Positions 17,452-26,522 of a stretch of 64,000 bases of DNA are shown piece by piece. The notes under the pieces were generated by a model. The model was not told where the DNA came from. It ran no database searches and saw only the letters and a list, made by a program, of their open reading frames with translations. The position numbers and the translations under genes were made by a program. Numbering within the stretch: the stretch's first letter is position 1; the number at the start of each line of letters is the position of its first letter. This DNA is from Noviherbaspirillum aerium (lineage in GTDB: Bacteria; Pseudomonadota; Gammaproteobacteria; Burkholderiales; Burkholderiaceae_D): NCBI RefSeq assembly GCF_008929045.1, contig NZ_VFAH01000004.1, positions 62,001-126,000 on the forward strand. The letters run 5' to 3'.

Positions 17452-17934
17452 TCAGCGGGCGCCGCCATGATGGCCGTCAGGGCCATGATGGCGCGAGCGG
17501 CCATGAAACTTGAATTCCTCGTTGAAAATCTTTTGCTGGTCTGGCGACAGCACTGCATAGAATTCCCTTGTGGCGGCGAGCCGCTCGGTCATTCTCTGTT
17601 CCGCCTGCTTCATGAACGCCAGCCTCTTTTCCATGCGGTCCGGCACGCTCAGTTTTTCCATTTCCGCGCGGTCGGGACGCTGCGGCATATCGCCGGGGCG
17701 CATCCTGGCGACATAGGCGTTCCAGGCGATTTCCTGGTTCGCGTTCAGAGCGAGTTTCGCACGCAGCTCGGCCTGCCGCTTCTCCATGCGTTCACGCATC
17801 TTCTCGGGTGAACGTTCATGATGGCCGGCTGCCTGCCCGCCGGGAGAGGGCTGTGCCTGCACTGCCAGCGCGCCGGTGCCGATGCCAGCGGCAAGCAAGG
17901 TGGAAACAAGGGTTTTATGGATGCGTTTCATCAT
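17452..17934 (-). CDS. Spy/CpxP-like periplasmic protein (LTxxQ repeats)
   Basis: 160 residues. A signal peptide (about 1-28, cleavage near AVQAQP) precedes a helical, charged, Met/Arg-rich domain. LTxxQ-like motifs are LALNANQEIAW and LSPDQQKIF, as in the Spy/CpxP family of periplasmic chaperones and stress sensors. The C-terminus is His/Gly-rich (HHGPDGHHGG), which could bind metal. AGGAAG precedes the ATG. It is divergent from an OmpR/EnvZ-type pair, an arrangement suggesting that the response regulator controls it; that is inference. Confidence 0.85.
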   Translation of the reverse strand: MMKRIHKTLVSTLLAAGIGTGALAVQAQPSPGGQAAGHHERSPEKMRERMEKRQAELRAKLALNANQEIAWNAYVARMRPGDMPQRPDRAEMEKLSVPDRMEKRLAFMKQAEQRMTERLAATREFYAVLSPDQQKIFNEEFKFHGRSRHHGPDGHHGGAR

Positions 17935-18053
17935 GATTTCTTCCTGAAGTGATCAGTGCCTTATGCACGGGATCCATCGTGACGCCGGCGTGTATCGGCA
18001 GCATGTCGGTGTTGGCCATTGTTGTAGCGGCAAGTACGCAGCGTCGGAGAGTT

Positions 18054-18070
18054 TGTATCGTTCTGTATCG
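18054..18070. promoter_or_regulatory. Tandem TGTATCG repeat, candidate response-regulator site
   Basis: TGTATCG occurs at 18054-18060 and 18064-18070, exactly 10 bp apart, with another GTATCG near 17992. Same-face direct repeats at 10-11 bp are the usual binding layout of OmpR-family regulators. The site is in the divergent region before such a regulator. Confidence 0.5.
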
Positions 18071-18140
18071 GGTATTGCAGGGGAAACACCGCGATACAAT
18101 TGCGGTACCCCGACCCGTTCGAACTTGCCATAATCCGCTC

Positions 18141-18860
18141 ATGGAACATCCACAAAAAATTCTGATTGTCGACGACGACCGCGAGATCAGCACCCTTCTG
18201 GCGGAGTATCTGGAAAAGAACGGCTACCGCGCCGTGACTGCCGGCGACGGCAAGGCCATGCAGAAAGCCTTGCAGGAGCACCGTGTCGATCTGATTGTCC
18301 TGGATCTCAACCTTCCCGGCGAGGACGGCCTGACCCTGTGCCGCAACCTGCGCAGCCATTCCGCCATTCCAGTCATCATGCTGACGGCGCGCGGCGAACC
18401 CGTCGATCGCATCCTCGGCCTGGAAATGGGGGCCGACGACTATGTACCCAAGCCTTTCGAGCCGCGTGAGCTGTTCGCCCGCATACGCAGCGTGCTGCGA
18501 CGCACCCAGGCCCTGCCGCCGCATATGCAGACCAGCGAGTCCCAGCAGATCAAGTTCGCCGGCTGGACCATGGATGTCACCGCGCGCCATCTGATCAATC
18601 CGGCGGGCGTCGTGGTCGCGCTTTCCGGCGCCGAATACCGCCTGCTGAAAATCTTCCTTGATCACGCCAACCGCGTGCTGAGCCGCGACCATCTGCTCAA
18701 CCTGACACAAGGCCGCGACGCCGATCCTTTCGATCGATCGATCGACCTGCAGATCAGCCGGCTGCGGCAAAAACTCGGCGACGACGCGCGTTCGCCCCAG
18801 ATCATCAAGACGGTGCGTAATGAAGGTTATGTGCTGGCCACGCAGGTCGCCAAGGAATGA
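18141..18860 (+). CDS. OmpR-family response regulator
   Basis: 239 residues. The receiver domain (about 6-118) has the acidic pocket VDDD (11-13), phospho-acceptor Asp55 in LIVLDLNLPGEDG, Thr in MLTARGEP and Lys in YVPKPFEPREL. The C-terminal winged helix (about 140-235) shows GAEYRLLKIFLDHANRVLSRDHLL and RSIDLQISRLRQKLGDD. ATG 18141 is used because the family normally starts just before KILIVDDD; the upstream in-frame stretch overlaps the divergent promoter region. It overlaps the kinase gene by 4 bp. Confidence 0.93.
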   Translation: MEHPQKILIVDDDREISTLLAEYLEKNGYRAVTAGDGKAMQKALQEHRVDLIVLDLNLPGEDGLTLCRNLRSHSAIPVIMLTARGEPVDRILGLEMGADDYVPKPFEPRELFARIRSVLRRTQALPPHMQTSESQQIKFAGWTMDVTARHLINPAGVVVALSGAEYRLLKIFLDHANRVLSRDHLLNLTQGRDADPFDRSIDLQISRLRQKLGDDARSPQIIKTVRNEGYVLATQVAKE

Positions 18861-20218
18861 AAACACTGTTGCAGTCGATGACGACCAGGGTATTCCTGAT
18901 GCTGTTCATCGGTGTCGTGCTGAGCACCCTGCTGTCGTTCGGACTGGCGGCCAGGGAGCGGCAGCGGATGATCGGCCAGTTCCGGGACTTTCATGCGGTG
19001 GAAAGGATTGCCCAGTTCGTGCTGTCGCTGGAAACCGTGCCCGCCCACCTGCGTGAGCCGTTTTTCACGGCGGCCACCGGCGTCGGCATGCGCGCCGAAA
19101 TTGCCAGCGGCCAGGAAGCCGTCAAGGAACCGCGCTCCACCCTCGCCGGCATGCTTGACAAGCGACTGCCGGAAGACTATCGGATCGTATCCACGCCGGC
19201 CACAGCGGCGGACTGCGCATCGACCGGGCGCGGCATGCGCCGCCCGCCCGAGCAGCGGGTCAGCTGCGAAGCCATGCTGATCACGTTGCACGACGGATCC
19301 AGATTGCGGATATCGGTCCTGCCGCCGCGCCCGCCTCCCATGGCTCCCGGAATCGATTTGCAGACCTATGCGGCACTGCTGCTGGCAAGCATAGCGGTCG
19401 TCGCCGCAGTGGTGGCCCGTACGGCGATGCGTCCTCTCAAGCAGCTGGCCGAAGCGGCGACCGAACTCGGACATGACATCGAACGTCCGCCGCTGCCGGA
19501 GCGCGGGGCGACGGAACTGCGCCAGGCGGCGGCCGCCTTCAATGCGATGCAGTCGAGGATTCGCAGCCATATCCGGCAGCGCGCCCACATACTTGCCGCC
19601 ATCACCCACGATCTGCAGACACCGCTGACACGCCTGCGGCTGCGTCTCGAAAAGGTGGATGACGCCGAATTGCGGGACAAGCTGATCAGCGACCTGTCTG
19701 CCATGCAGGGCATGGTGCGCGAAGGCCTCGATCTCGCGCGCAGCATGGACTCGGCTGAAGCCATGCAGCGTCTCGATCTCGATTCGCTGATCGATAGCGT
19801 CTGCGCCGATGCCACGGATGCCGGACAGCTGGTCCATGTCAATGGCGTCACCGGGGCGTCGTTGATGGCCAGGCCGATCGCGTTGCGGCGCTGCCTCACC
19901 AATCTGCTCGATAATGCGGTGAAATACGGATACGAAGCACAGGTCAAGGTTACGCGAGAAGGGGGAAACGCCGTCATCTCGATCCGCGACAAGGGCCCCG
20001 GCATTCCGCCCGGCGAGTTCGAGAAGGTGTTCGAGCCCTTCTACCGGCTCGAGAGTTCACGCTCCCGCCATACCGGCGGAACAGGCATCGGACTGACCAT
20101 TGCCAGAAACATCGCCGAACAGCACGGCGGCGGCATCTCGATGCGCAATCATGAGGAAGGCGGTCTGGTGGTGACCTTGTTTCTTCCGCTCGGGCATGCC
20201 GCGCCTGTGCAAGGCTGA
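18857..20218 (+). CDS. EnvZ-type membrane sensor histidine kinase
   Basis: 453 residues: helix one (about 10-31), a periplasmic domain of about 135 residues, helix two (about 172-192), HAMP, then dimerisation and ATPase domains. The phospho-acceptor His is in AAITHDLQTPLTRLRL (about residue 250). The N box is NLLDNAVKYG, and the G boxes are DKGPGIPPGEFEKVFEPF and GTGIGLTIARNIAEQHGG. The periplasmic part has two Cys and a Met/Pro-rich patch. Its start overlaps the regulator stop (ATGA). The stimulus is unknown; the nearby Spy-like gene hints at envelope stress. Confidence 0.93.
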   Translation: MKTLLQSMTTRVFLMLFIGVVLSTLLSFGLAARERQRMIGQFRDFHAVERIAQFVLSLETVPAHLREPFFTAATGVGMRAEIASGQEAVKEPRSTLAGMLDKRLPEDYRIVSTPATAADCASTGRGMRRPPEQRVSCEAMLITLHDGSRLRISVLPPRPPPMAPGIDLQTYAALLLASIAVVAAVVARTAMRPLKQLAEAATELGHDIERPPLPERGATELRQAAAAFNAMQSRIRSHIRQRAHILAAITHDLQTPLTRLRLRLEKVDDAELRDKLISDLSAMQGMVREGLDLARSMDSAEAMQRLDLDSLIDSVCADATDAGQLVHVNGVTGASLMARPIALRRCLTNLLDNAVKYGYEAQVKVTREGGNAVISIRDKGPGIPPGEFEKVFEPFYRLESSRSRHTGGTGIGLTIARNIAEQHGGGISMRNHEEGGLVVTLFLPLGHAAPVQG

Positions 20219-20288
20219 ATGTTCGTGGTTTGGGCGTGATGGTCAAAGTCCAAAGCCAGAAGCGTTTTGACATCGCCCAGGCTGCGTT

Positions 20289-20404
20289 TGATAAGCATTG
20301 CGAGCAGTTCAGGTTGGCGCCGAGGAGCGCACGCGTACGCAAGGTACGCCGAGCACCGCAGGCGCCAACCCGGATCGCGCAGCAGCTTATCGACACAGCC
20401 TGGA
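20289..20404. repeat. Nested palindromic intergenic element, copy A
   Basis: Three inverted-repeat pairs share one centre at about 20341: GATAAGC (20290-20296)/GCTTATC (20385-20391), GGTTGGCGCC (20312-20321)/GGCGCCAACC (20361-20370) and GCGTAC (20333-20338)/GTACGC (20344-20349). The single strand could fold into a long hairpin with internal loops. A degenerate second copy is at 27616-27749. No transposase is nearby. The rest of the gap 20219-20559 has no supported gene. Confidence 0.8.
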
Positions 20405-20559
20405 GCGTTTTCGCCTTGACCGGGCTGGTCGAGGCCGAGGCAAATTGTCGCTGGAACAAGGCGTGACGGCACGACATGGCCAGGCCATGGCAAGGAGTCA
20501 CAACGCCGTGCCGGCGGCAATGCATCCGGGATCTGCATGCAGATCAGGAGGAAACCGAT

Positions 20560-21585
20560 CTAATGCGAGTTTGCCGCATTACTGATCGGGCATGCGGCGT
20601 CCCTGCCCCAGAGTCCGGAACATATCCGGGCGCGGCAGAGGTGGCCTTCGATCAGCCCAAGCGTCCCGCAACGCTTCACCAAGGATTCCGTTGTGTCCCC
20701 CTGAGTACGAATCACCACATCCGAATTCGCCCCGGATGCGCCCAAGCCTGGATTCGCTTCGCGTGCACGCGAGCTCATACGCGTGGCGGTATCCGCAGTC
20801 CTGTCGCTTCCATTCGTCTGCCCCTGCTTATTCGGGACCCGTGACAGGAGGGCCGCGATCAGATCCACATCCGTATCCTTGCTTCTTGCCTTTTCCGATG
20901 CGCTTGCGCTTCTTTTCATAGCTATCCGGGTCGGGCGTTGACCCGACTGGCTTGCCCTTAGGTTCCGGTCCCGCAGCCGTGACACTTCATGCGGTTTCAC
21001 GGTCTTTACCGCAGGCTTGCGTGCCAACTGCTGCGCGGCGGCACGCTGCGGGTCAATGACATTGCGGTGGACGTTTTCCTTGCCTGGGGCATAGGAAGAT
21101 GCCGGCGCAGGCGAAACCTCGGTGGCGGGCGGCTGCGCTGTATTGAGCGCAAGCGACTGATGGAACGCAGAAGTACCGGACATATCCAGGTCACCGAATC
21201 CCGGGGCCGCCATATTCGCAGCAGCGCCGTCCGGTGCAGTCGCCGCGACGCCCTCTCCTTTCTCTCCACCTGTTTTTTCGCTGCTCTTTTCTGCCGTGTC
21301 CTTCGCCGAAACTTCATGGATGACCTGCTCCTGCCGCGGACGCTTCTCTTCCTGGTAACGGCTGAGCAGCAGCCCCACCGCTACCAGAAGGAATGTTCCA
21401 GCCAGGAAGATGAGTCCGCCTTGCAGCAGCCGCTGCTTACCCGCTGGCGGCTCCAGCGCATCAAGAACGTGAAAGACCGCATTCGTATCGCGCAGGGTTT
21501 GATCAGCTTCATACAGCGCATGACGCTCTTTCGGGTCGGGTCTGGCGGAATGGGGCTGGTTCATATCGTTAATCGGGACAGACAT
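20560..21585 (-). CDS. Single-span membrane protein of the type VI locus, unrecognised
   Basis: About 341 residues from ATG 21585; other starts at 21594 and 21567 are possible. An N-terminal cytoplasmic part of about 50 residues is followed by one helix (LIFLAGTFLLVAVGLLLSRY) and a long Ala/Pro/Ser/Lys-rich, probably disordered periplasmic region. The C-terminus is Cys-rich (CGTLGLIEGHLCRARICSG, then W, then a last Cys-Pro), a pattern I recall at the ends of other Burkholderiales envelope proteins. It is divergent from the M15 peptidase gene. The layout resembles proteins that reach across the periplasm. I do not recognise the family. Confidence 0.7.
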   Translation of the reverse strand: MSVPINDMNQPHSARPDPKERHALYEADQTLRDTNAVFHVLDALEPPAGKQRLLQGGLIFLAGTFLLVAVGLLLSRYQEEKRPRQEQVIHEVSAKDTAEKSSEKTGGEKGEGVAATAPDGAAANMAAPGFGDLDMSGTSAFHQSLALNTAQPPATEVSPAPASSYAPGKENVHRNVIDPQRAAAQQLARKPAVKTVKPHEVSRLRDRNLRASQSGQRPTRIAMKRSASASEKARSKDTDVDLIAALLSRVPNKQGQTNGSDRTADTATRMSSRAREANPGLGASGANSDVVIRTQGDTTESLVKRCGTLGLIEGHLCRARICSGLWGRDAACPISNAANSH

Positions 21586-21639
21586 AGAAATCATTTTTAA
21601 TGACGAAAATGCAATATTACCAATACAATATTGTCTTGT

Positions 21640-21652
21640 TTGCAATTATTAA
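21640..21652. repeat. 13-bp direct repeat TTGCAATTATTAA, first copy
   Basis: An exact 13-bp match to 22580-22592. It lies in the short AT-rich divergent region, 9 bp before the M15 peptidase start, next to an ACAATATTGT palindrome. It may be an operator or promoter element. Confidence 0.6.
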
Positions 21653-21661
21653 GAACTTTGT

Positions 21662-22504
21662 GTGAATACTGCCACGCCGCTCCTTTTGCTCGCTTTTACC
21701 TACATGATCACGATCGCCGCGACAGGCTGGCATGTGCTTGACAGAAAGCGCCGCACGTCCATCCGTGCATGGTTGCGTGATCATGCGACATACAGCGGGG
21801 TATGGCTCGGATACCAGATCAGGCGGTTTACCAATCTGCCACGCGCTGCCTGGCGCACGACAGTTGCCGCTTCCGATACCGCGGTCACAGGAATGCGGCC
21901 ACATCGACGCATGCTGGGCTTATGCATGGTGTTGGTCCTGGCGCCGGCCGGCCTGCTACTCATCTTCGCCAATTTCACCCATCTGCATTCCTATGACGAC
22001 GCCACACTTCATCGCGATCCGGTAGTCGCCTCGCTCCTCGACGGCGAACAACTTGTGCCTCCGGCTGCGCTTCCACCCGCAGTATTCATCACGCCGGAAG
22101 CAGGCGCAGACCGAACGGAGCTCGCGACGGCGAGCCGCGAATGGATGCTGCTTGATCCGGATTTCCGACAGCGGCTCCTGCTTGTGTTCCGGGCGCTGGA
22201 GCGCCATGGCTATCGGATGGTCCTGCTTGAAGGTTATCGCAGTCCGGAGCGGCAGCAAATGCTGGCGCAACTCGGCCCGCATGTGACCAATGCGAAGGCT
22301 TTCCAGAGCTATCACCAGTTCGGGCTAGCGGCCGACAGCGCCTTCTATCGCAGTGGACGGCTCGTGATTAGCGAAAAAGATCCCTGGGCAATGGAGGGTT
22401 ACCGCCTGTATGGCGAATATGCCGAATCATTCGGTCTCGTCTGGGGTGGACGCTGGCAGATGCGTGATTTCGGACACGTGGAACTGAGGCGCGGCCGCTC
22501 ATGA
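21662..22504 (+). CDS. Membrane-anchored M15-family peptidase (VanY-like), T6SS-linked
   Basis: 280 residues from a GTG start. Two membrane helices (about 4-24 and 84-104) place the C-terminal half in the periplasm. That half is a peptidase M15 domain: EGYRSPERQQ, the zinc motif SYHQFGLAADSAF (His-x6-Asp) and the terminal DFGHVEL with the catalytic/zinc Glu-x-His region. M15 enzymes cut peptidoglycan stem peptides. A role in opening the wall for type VI assembly, as known for TagX in Acinetobacter, is inferred from its position 236 bp before tssM. No strong ribosome site is seen, so the start is uncertain. Confidence 0.85.
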   Translation: MNTATPLLLLAFTYMITIAATGWHVLDRKRRTSIRAWLRDHATYSGVWLGYQIRRFTNLPRAAWRTTVAASDTAVTGMRPHRRMLGLCMVLVLAPAGLLLIFANFTHLHSYDDATLHRDPVVASLLDGEQLVPPAALPPAVFITPEAGADRTELATASREWMLLDPDFRQRLLLVFRALERHGYRMVLLEGYRSPERQQMLAQLGPHVTNAKAFQSYHQFGLAADSAFYRSGRLVISEKDPWAMEGYRLYGEYAESFGLVWGGRWQMRDFGHVELRRGRS

Positions 22505-22579
22505 CATTGATATTAAAACGTGGTCGTCGCCATTCAACAACGCAATGTTGTCATCGTGCCATCATCTAAGTTACCATTC

Positions 22580-22592
22580 TTGCAATTATTAA
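22580..22592. repeat. 13-bp direct repeat TTGCAATTATTAA, second copy
   Basis: The second exact copy of the motif at 21640-21652, about 150 bp before tssM in an AT-rich stretch of the 236-bp gap 22505-22740. It is preceded in both places by TTACCA and followed by ACTTTG. Confidence 0.6.
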
Positions 22593-22740
22593 TTTTACAA
22601 CTTTGCCCAGGCGACAATTTTGCCGAGGTTGAGCCTGTCCCTGCCAAAGACTTTTTTGCCGTTGCCCGGGTGTCTGAAGGCTTCATCAAGTTTGCGAACC
22701 CGCTCCCGATTGCACCACCGGCTGTATTGGAATTCCATTC

Positions 22741-25700
22741 ATGCTCAAGCTGTACACCTTTCTGACGAGCTTCCGTACCTTGTCCATTGTCGGCACCTGC
22801 CTGGCCCTTGCCGCCATCTCCCTGTTCGCGGCCTATCTTCAAATTCCGCCGCTCTGGACCTTAGTTCTGCTGGCTGCAATTCCGCTCGCGTGGCTGGTTT
22901 ACTTCCTCCTCAGGCGCAGGCGCCTGCGTGGCGCCGGAAGCAATATCGACGAGCTTTTCAGGCAGGCGGGCGAAACCGCAACAAAAAATACGCCTCCGGA
23001 TCGACGGGATGAAATCGAAATTCTGAGGACGCGACTGGCGGAAGCGGTACGCACCATCAAGGAATCAAAGCTGGGCCTTACCTCCGGAAGCGCCGCGCTC
23101 TATGAGCTTCCCTGGTATATCGTGATTGGCAATCCCGCAGCAGGAAAAAGTACCGCGATTGCACATTCAGGCTTGAACTTTCCTTTTTCCGACAAGGCCG
23201 GCCGAGCCGTCCAGGGTATCGGCGGCACGCGCAACTGCGACTGGTTCTTCACGACCGAAGGCATCCTGCTCGATACCGCAGGACGCTATGCGATTGAGGA
23301 AGAAGACCGCAGCGAATGGTTCGGCTTCCTGCGCCTTCTGAAGAAATACCGTCCCAAAGCACCCATCAACGGCATTGTGATCGTCGCCAGCATCGCCGAA
23401 CTTGTCACGTCGAGACCGGACGCGACCATCGCCCTTGCAAAGCAACTGCGCCAACGCGTCCAGGAACTGACGGAACGGCTTGAGCTTTTCGTGCCGGTCT
23501 ACGTTGTCTTTACCAAAATGGACCTCGTTGCCGGCTTCGTCGACTTCTTTGAAGATGCGAATTCCGATGAGCGAAGCCGCGTCTGGGGCGCCACCCTTCC
23601 ATACGTAGCGGACGGAAGCGCAAATGCCGTAGCAAGCTTCGACCAGCATTTCGATCATCTGTCCGACGGACTGCGGGAATTGGGCACGACACGCATGGCA
23701 GCCAATCGCGGACAGTCGGTCAGCCCGGGCGTGCTCAGCTTTCCACTGGAATTCGCCGGCCTGCGGCATCATCTGCGCAGCTTCATTGCAACACTGTTCG
23801 AAGACAACCCCTATCAGTTCAAACCCATTTTCCGCGGGTTCTATTTCACCAGCGCGACACAGGAAGGTAGTGCCATACATTCCGCCGCCACGCGCGTTAC
23901 CCGCCAGTTCCGCCTTTCCGAAGGACGCCCGCTTTCCGCCAGCATCGACTCTCGAACCGGCTTCTTCCTGAAGAATCTATTCTCATCGGTCATCTTCACC
24001 GACAGGCAACTCGTGCGACAGTACGCAAGCAGGAGAAAACTGCTGTTTCGGCAAACCATGTTCTACGGCGGAGCACTCGCGCTCGGCCTGTTGATCGCCG
24101 CCTGGACCTGGTCGTACCACACGAATCGTCAATACCTGCGCAATATACAAGCCGATCTCGACAAGGCGGTAAAGACGCAAGCCATCAAGACGGACCTCGG
24201 TTCGCGCCTGGAAGCGCTTGAAATATTGCAGGACCGCCTGGAACAGCTTTATCAGTATCGACGCGACAAGCCCTTGCCCCTCGGGTTCGGTCTCTACCAG
24301 GGCGAACGTATCGAACACAAGCTGCGCGGTGAATATATGGCCGGGCTTCGGCAGGTCATGCTGGCTCCCGTGGCAGACAACCTGGAAAAATTTCTTTCCG
24401 CCGCTGCAGTTCATCCAGCCGGAACGGCAGACTCCGCGCAGGAACCCACGCCAGCGGAAAAGCAAGCTACAGCAGGGTTGGCGAAAACGAAGGTGCAGGC
24501 GCCAGCCACTCCTTACATGGAACAGTCTGCAAGCAGCGCCGACGCCGTCTATAACGCCCTCAAGACCTATCTCATGCTCGCCAATCGCGACCGGGTCGAC
24601 GCCAGCCATCTCGGAGACCAGCTCACGCGCTTCTGGCGCGACTGGCTGGAGGCGAATCGCGGAGAGACCCCGCGTGAACAGGTCATCCGCAGCGCAGAAA
24701 GGCTGATTCATTTTTACCTTTCCCAGGCCGGAGAGCCGGATTTTCCGCTCGTCGACAACAAGCTCGCGCTTGTGGAAGAGGTTCGGGAACAGCTGCGCGA
24801 GTCGATCAAGGGTACACCGGCAAGACAACGGGTTTACAACGAAATCAAGATGCGTGCCTCGACACGCTTTCCGGCCCGCACGGTCGCCGCGATCGTCGGC
24901 GAAGAGCATCGTAGGTGGATGGTGGGAAGCCATGCGGTGCCAGGCGCCTTTACACATGAAGCCTGGGATCGGTTCGTCGCCAACGCCATACGGGAGGCCA
25001 GCACTTCGACGTTGCAGAGCGCGGACTGGGTTCTCAAGACCGCGGCCCGCGACGACCTTACACTGGAAGGAAGCCCTGAACAGATCGAGCGCGATCTCAC
25101 CCGTATGTACAAGTCCGAATATATCGGTGAATGGAAGAAGTTCATACAGGGAGTTGCCATCAACGACTTCGGCAATTTCGAAGGTGCGGCTGCCGCACTG
25201 AACAAGCTTGGGGATCCAGCCTCGTCTCCCATTACCACCCTGCTGCAGACGGTGCACAGTGAAACCTCCTGGGACAATCCTTCAGCCATGCAGCAAGGAT
25301 TGCAGCAAACCCGAAATGGCATGATGGACTGGTTCCGCACCACAATACTCCGCAAGACGCCGGCGGAGCTGCACAAGACAGTGCCGGCGAACGTCGGCAA
25401 GGCGGTCGAGAATCAGCGGGGAACGATCGGCAAGGAATTCTCTTCGATCGCAAGGCTAATGTCCTTGCGCAGCGAAAACAAGGAAGCAGCATTGGTGACC
25501 GGCTATCTTGATCATCTGTCGAAGGTACGGTCGCGTTTCAACCAGATCGGGAATTCCGGCGATGTTGGTCCCGCCAGCAGGCAGCTGATGCAGGCGACCC
25601 TCGACAGCAACGGCTCCGAGCTTTCCGATACCTTGAGATACATTGATGAAAGCATGTTGACCGGCATGGCGGACGGTGAACGCGCCGCCATTCGTCCCTT

Positions 25701-26493
25701 GCTTGTGAGGCCGCTGATGCAAGCCTTCGCAGTGATCGTGTTGCCTGCCGAGACGGAAATCAACAGGACATGGACTGCGCAGGTTCTCGAGCCGTTCAAT
25801 CGAGGGCCGGCTGTCAAGTATCCATTTTCACCGCAAGCAAAGATTGAAGCCACGCCGGCAGAAATCTCGCAGATATTCGGTCCTGACGGCGCGATTGCGA
25901 AGTTTCTGCAATCCCAGCTCGGGCCACTCGTCATCCGACGCGGCGACACCATCACCGCACGAACCTGGGGGGAAATCGGAATTCGCCTGAACCCCGCCTT
26001 TGCCGCCAACATTAACCGCTATGTCGGCAATCCGGCCGCATCCGGTGCGGCATCCGATGCCAGTTCCACTCCGGTTACGCGTTTCCAGATGCGTCCCTTG
26101 CCTTCCCCCGGTCTGCTGGAATATACCATCGAGATCGACGGGCAGACCTTGCGCTACCGGAATGGGCAGCAGGAGTGGTTCAACTTCATATGGCCATCCT
26201 CCAGCGGCCAGCCCGGCGCCCGGATTGTCGGCGTGGCGACCGATGGACAGCGCGTGGAGATCAGTGACTTCCCCGGCAAGTTCGGCCTTGAAAAATTGAT
26301 TAACGCCGCGCAAAGGAAAAAACTCGAAGATGGGGGCTTCGAGCTGACATGGAGTGCGGGAAAGCACAGCGTCAATGCCGGGTTCAGCCTCATCAGCGAC
26401 ACACGAAGCCAAGGCCTCGCTACTGGGAGCGGCAGCGAGAACGGACTGCGTGGCATGCGTCTACCCGCCACCGTAGTTGGCAATCCAGGTTGA
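22741..26493 (+). CDS. tssM: TssM/IcmF, type VI inner-membrane ATPase-like core protein
   Basis: 1250 residues, typical for TssM. Two N-terminal helices (about 13-35 and 37-58) precede a cytoplasmic domain with Walker A GNPAAGKSTAI (about 130-140) and VLFDTAGRY-like LLDTAGRYA. A third helix (about 440-460, GGALALGLLIAAWTWSY) is followed by the large periplasmic IcmF-related and C-terminal domains (QEWFNFIWPSSS, RIVGVATDGQRVEI). With TssL and TssJ it forms the membrane complex anchoring the apparatus. It is followed 29 bp later by tagF. Confidence 0.97.
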   Translation: MLKLYTFLTSFRTLSIVGTCLALAAISLFAAYLQIPPLWTLVLLAAIPLAWLVYFLLRRRRLRGAGSNIDELFRQAGETATKNTPPDRRDEIEILRTRLAEAVRTIKESKLGLTSGSAALYELPWYIVIGNPAAGKSTAIAHSGLNFPFSDKAGRAVQGIGGTRNCDWFFTTEGILLDTAGRYAIEEEDRSEWFGFLRLLKKYRPKAPINGIVIVASIAELVTSRPDATIALAKQLRQRVQELTERLELFVPVYVVFTKMDLVAGFVDFFEDANSDERSRVWGATLPYVADGSANAVASFDQHFDHLSDGLRELGTTRMAANRGQSVSPGVLSFPLEFAGLRHHLRSFIATLFEDNPYQFKPIFRGFYFTSATQEGSAIHSAATRVTRQFRLSEGRPLSASIDSRTGFFLKNLFSSVIFTDRQLVRQYASRRKLLFRQTMFYGGALALGLLIAAWTWSYHTNRQYLRNIQADLDKAVKTQAIKTDLGSRLEALEILQDRLEQLYQYRRDKPLPLGFGLYQGERIEHKLRGEYMAGLRQVMLAPVADNLEKFLSAAAVHPAGTADSAQEPTPAEKQATAGLAKTKVQAPATPYMEQSASSADAVYNALKTYLMLANRDRVDASHLGDQLTRFWRDWLEANRGETPREQVIRSAERLIHFYLSQAGEPDFPLVDNKLALVEEVREQLRESIKGTPARQRVYNEIKMRASTRFPARTVAAIVGEEHRRWMVGSHAVPGAFTHEAWDRFVANAIREASTSTLQSADWVLKTAARDDLTLEGSPEQIERDLTRMYKSEYIGEWKKFIQGVAINDFGNFEGAAAALNKLGDPASSPITTLLQTVHSETSWDNPSAMQQGLQQTRNGMMDWFRTTILRKTPAELHKTVPANVGKAVENQRGTIGKEFSSIARLMSLRSENKEAALVTGYLDHLSKVRSRFNQIGNSGDVGPASRQLMQATLDSNGSELSDTLRYIDESMLTGMADGERAAIRPLLVRPLMQAFAVIVLPAETEINRTWTAQVLEPFNRGPAVKYPFSPQAKIEATPAEISQIFGPDGAIAKFLQSQLGPLVIRRGDTITARTWGEIGIRLNPAFAANINRYVGNPAASGAASDASSTPVTRFQMRPLPSPGLLEYTIEIDGQTLRYRNGQQEWFNFIWPSSSGQPGARIVGVATDGQRVEISDFPGKFGLEKLINAAQRKKLEDGGFELTWSAGKHSVNAGFSLISDTRSQGLATGSGSENGLRGMRLPATVVGNPG

Positions 26494-26522
26494 TTCGCGA
26501 AGGAAGGGAAAAGAAAACTCTA

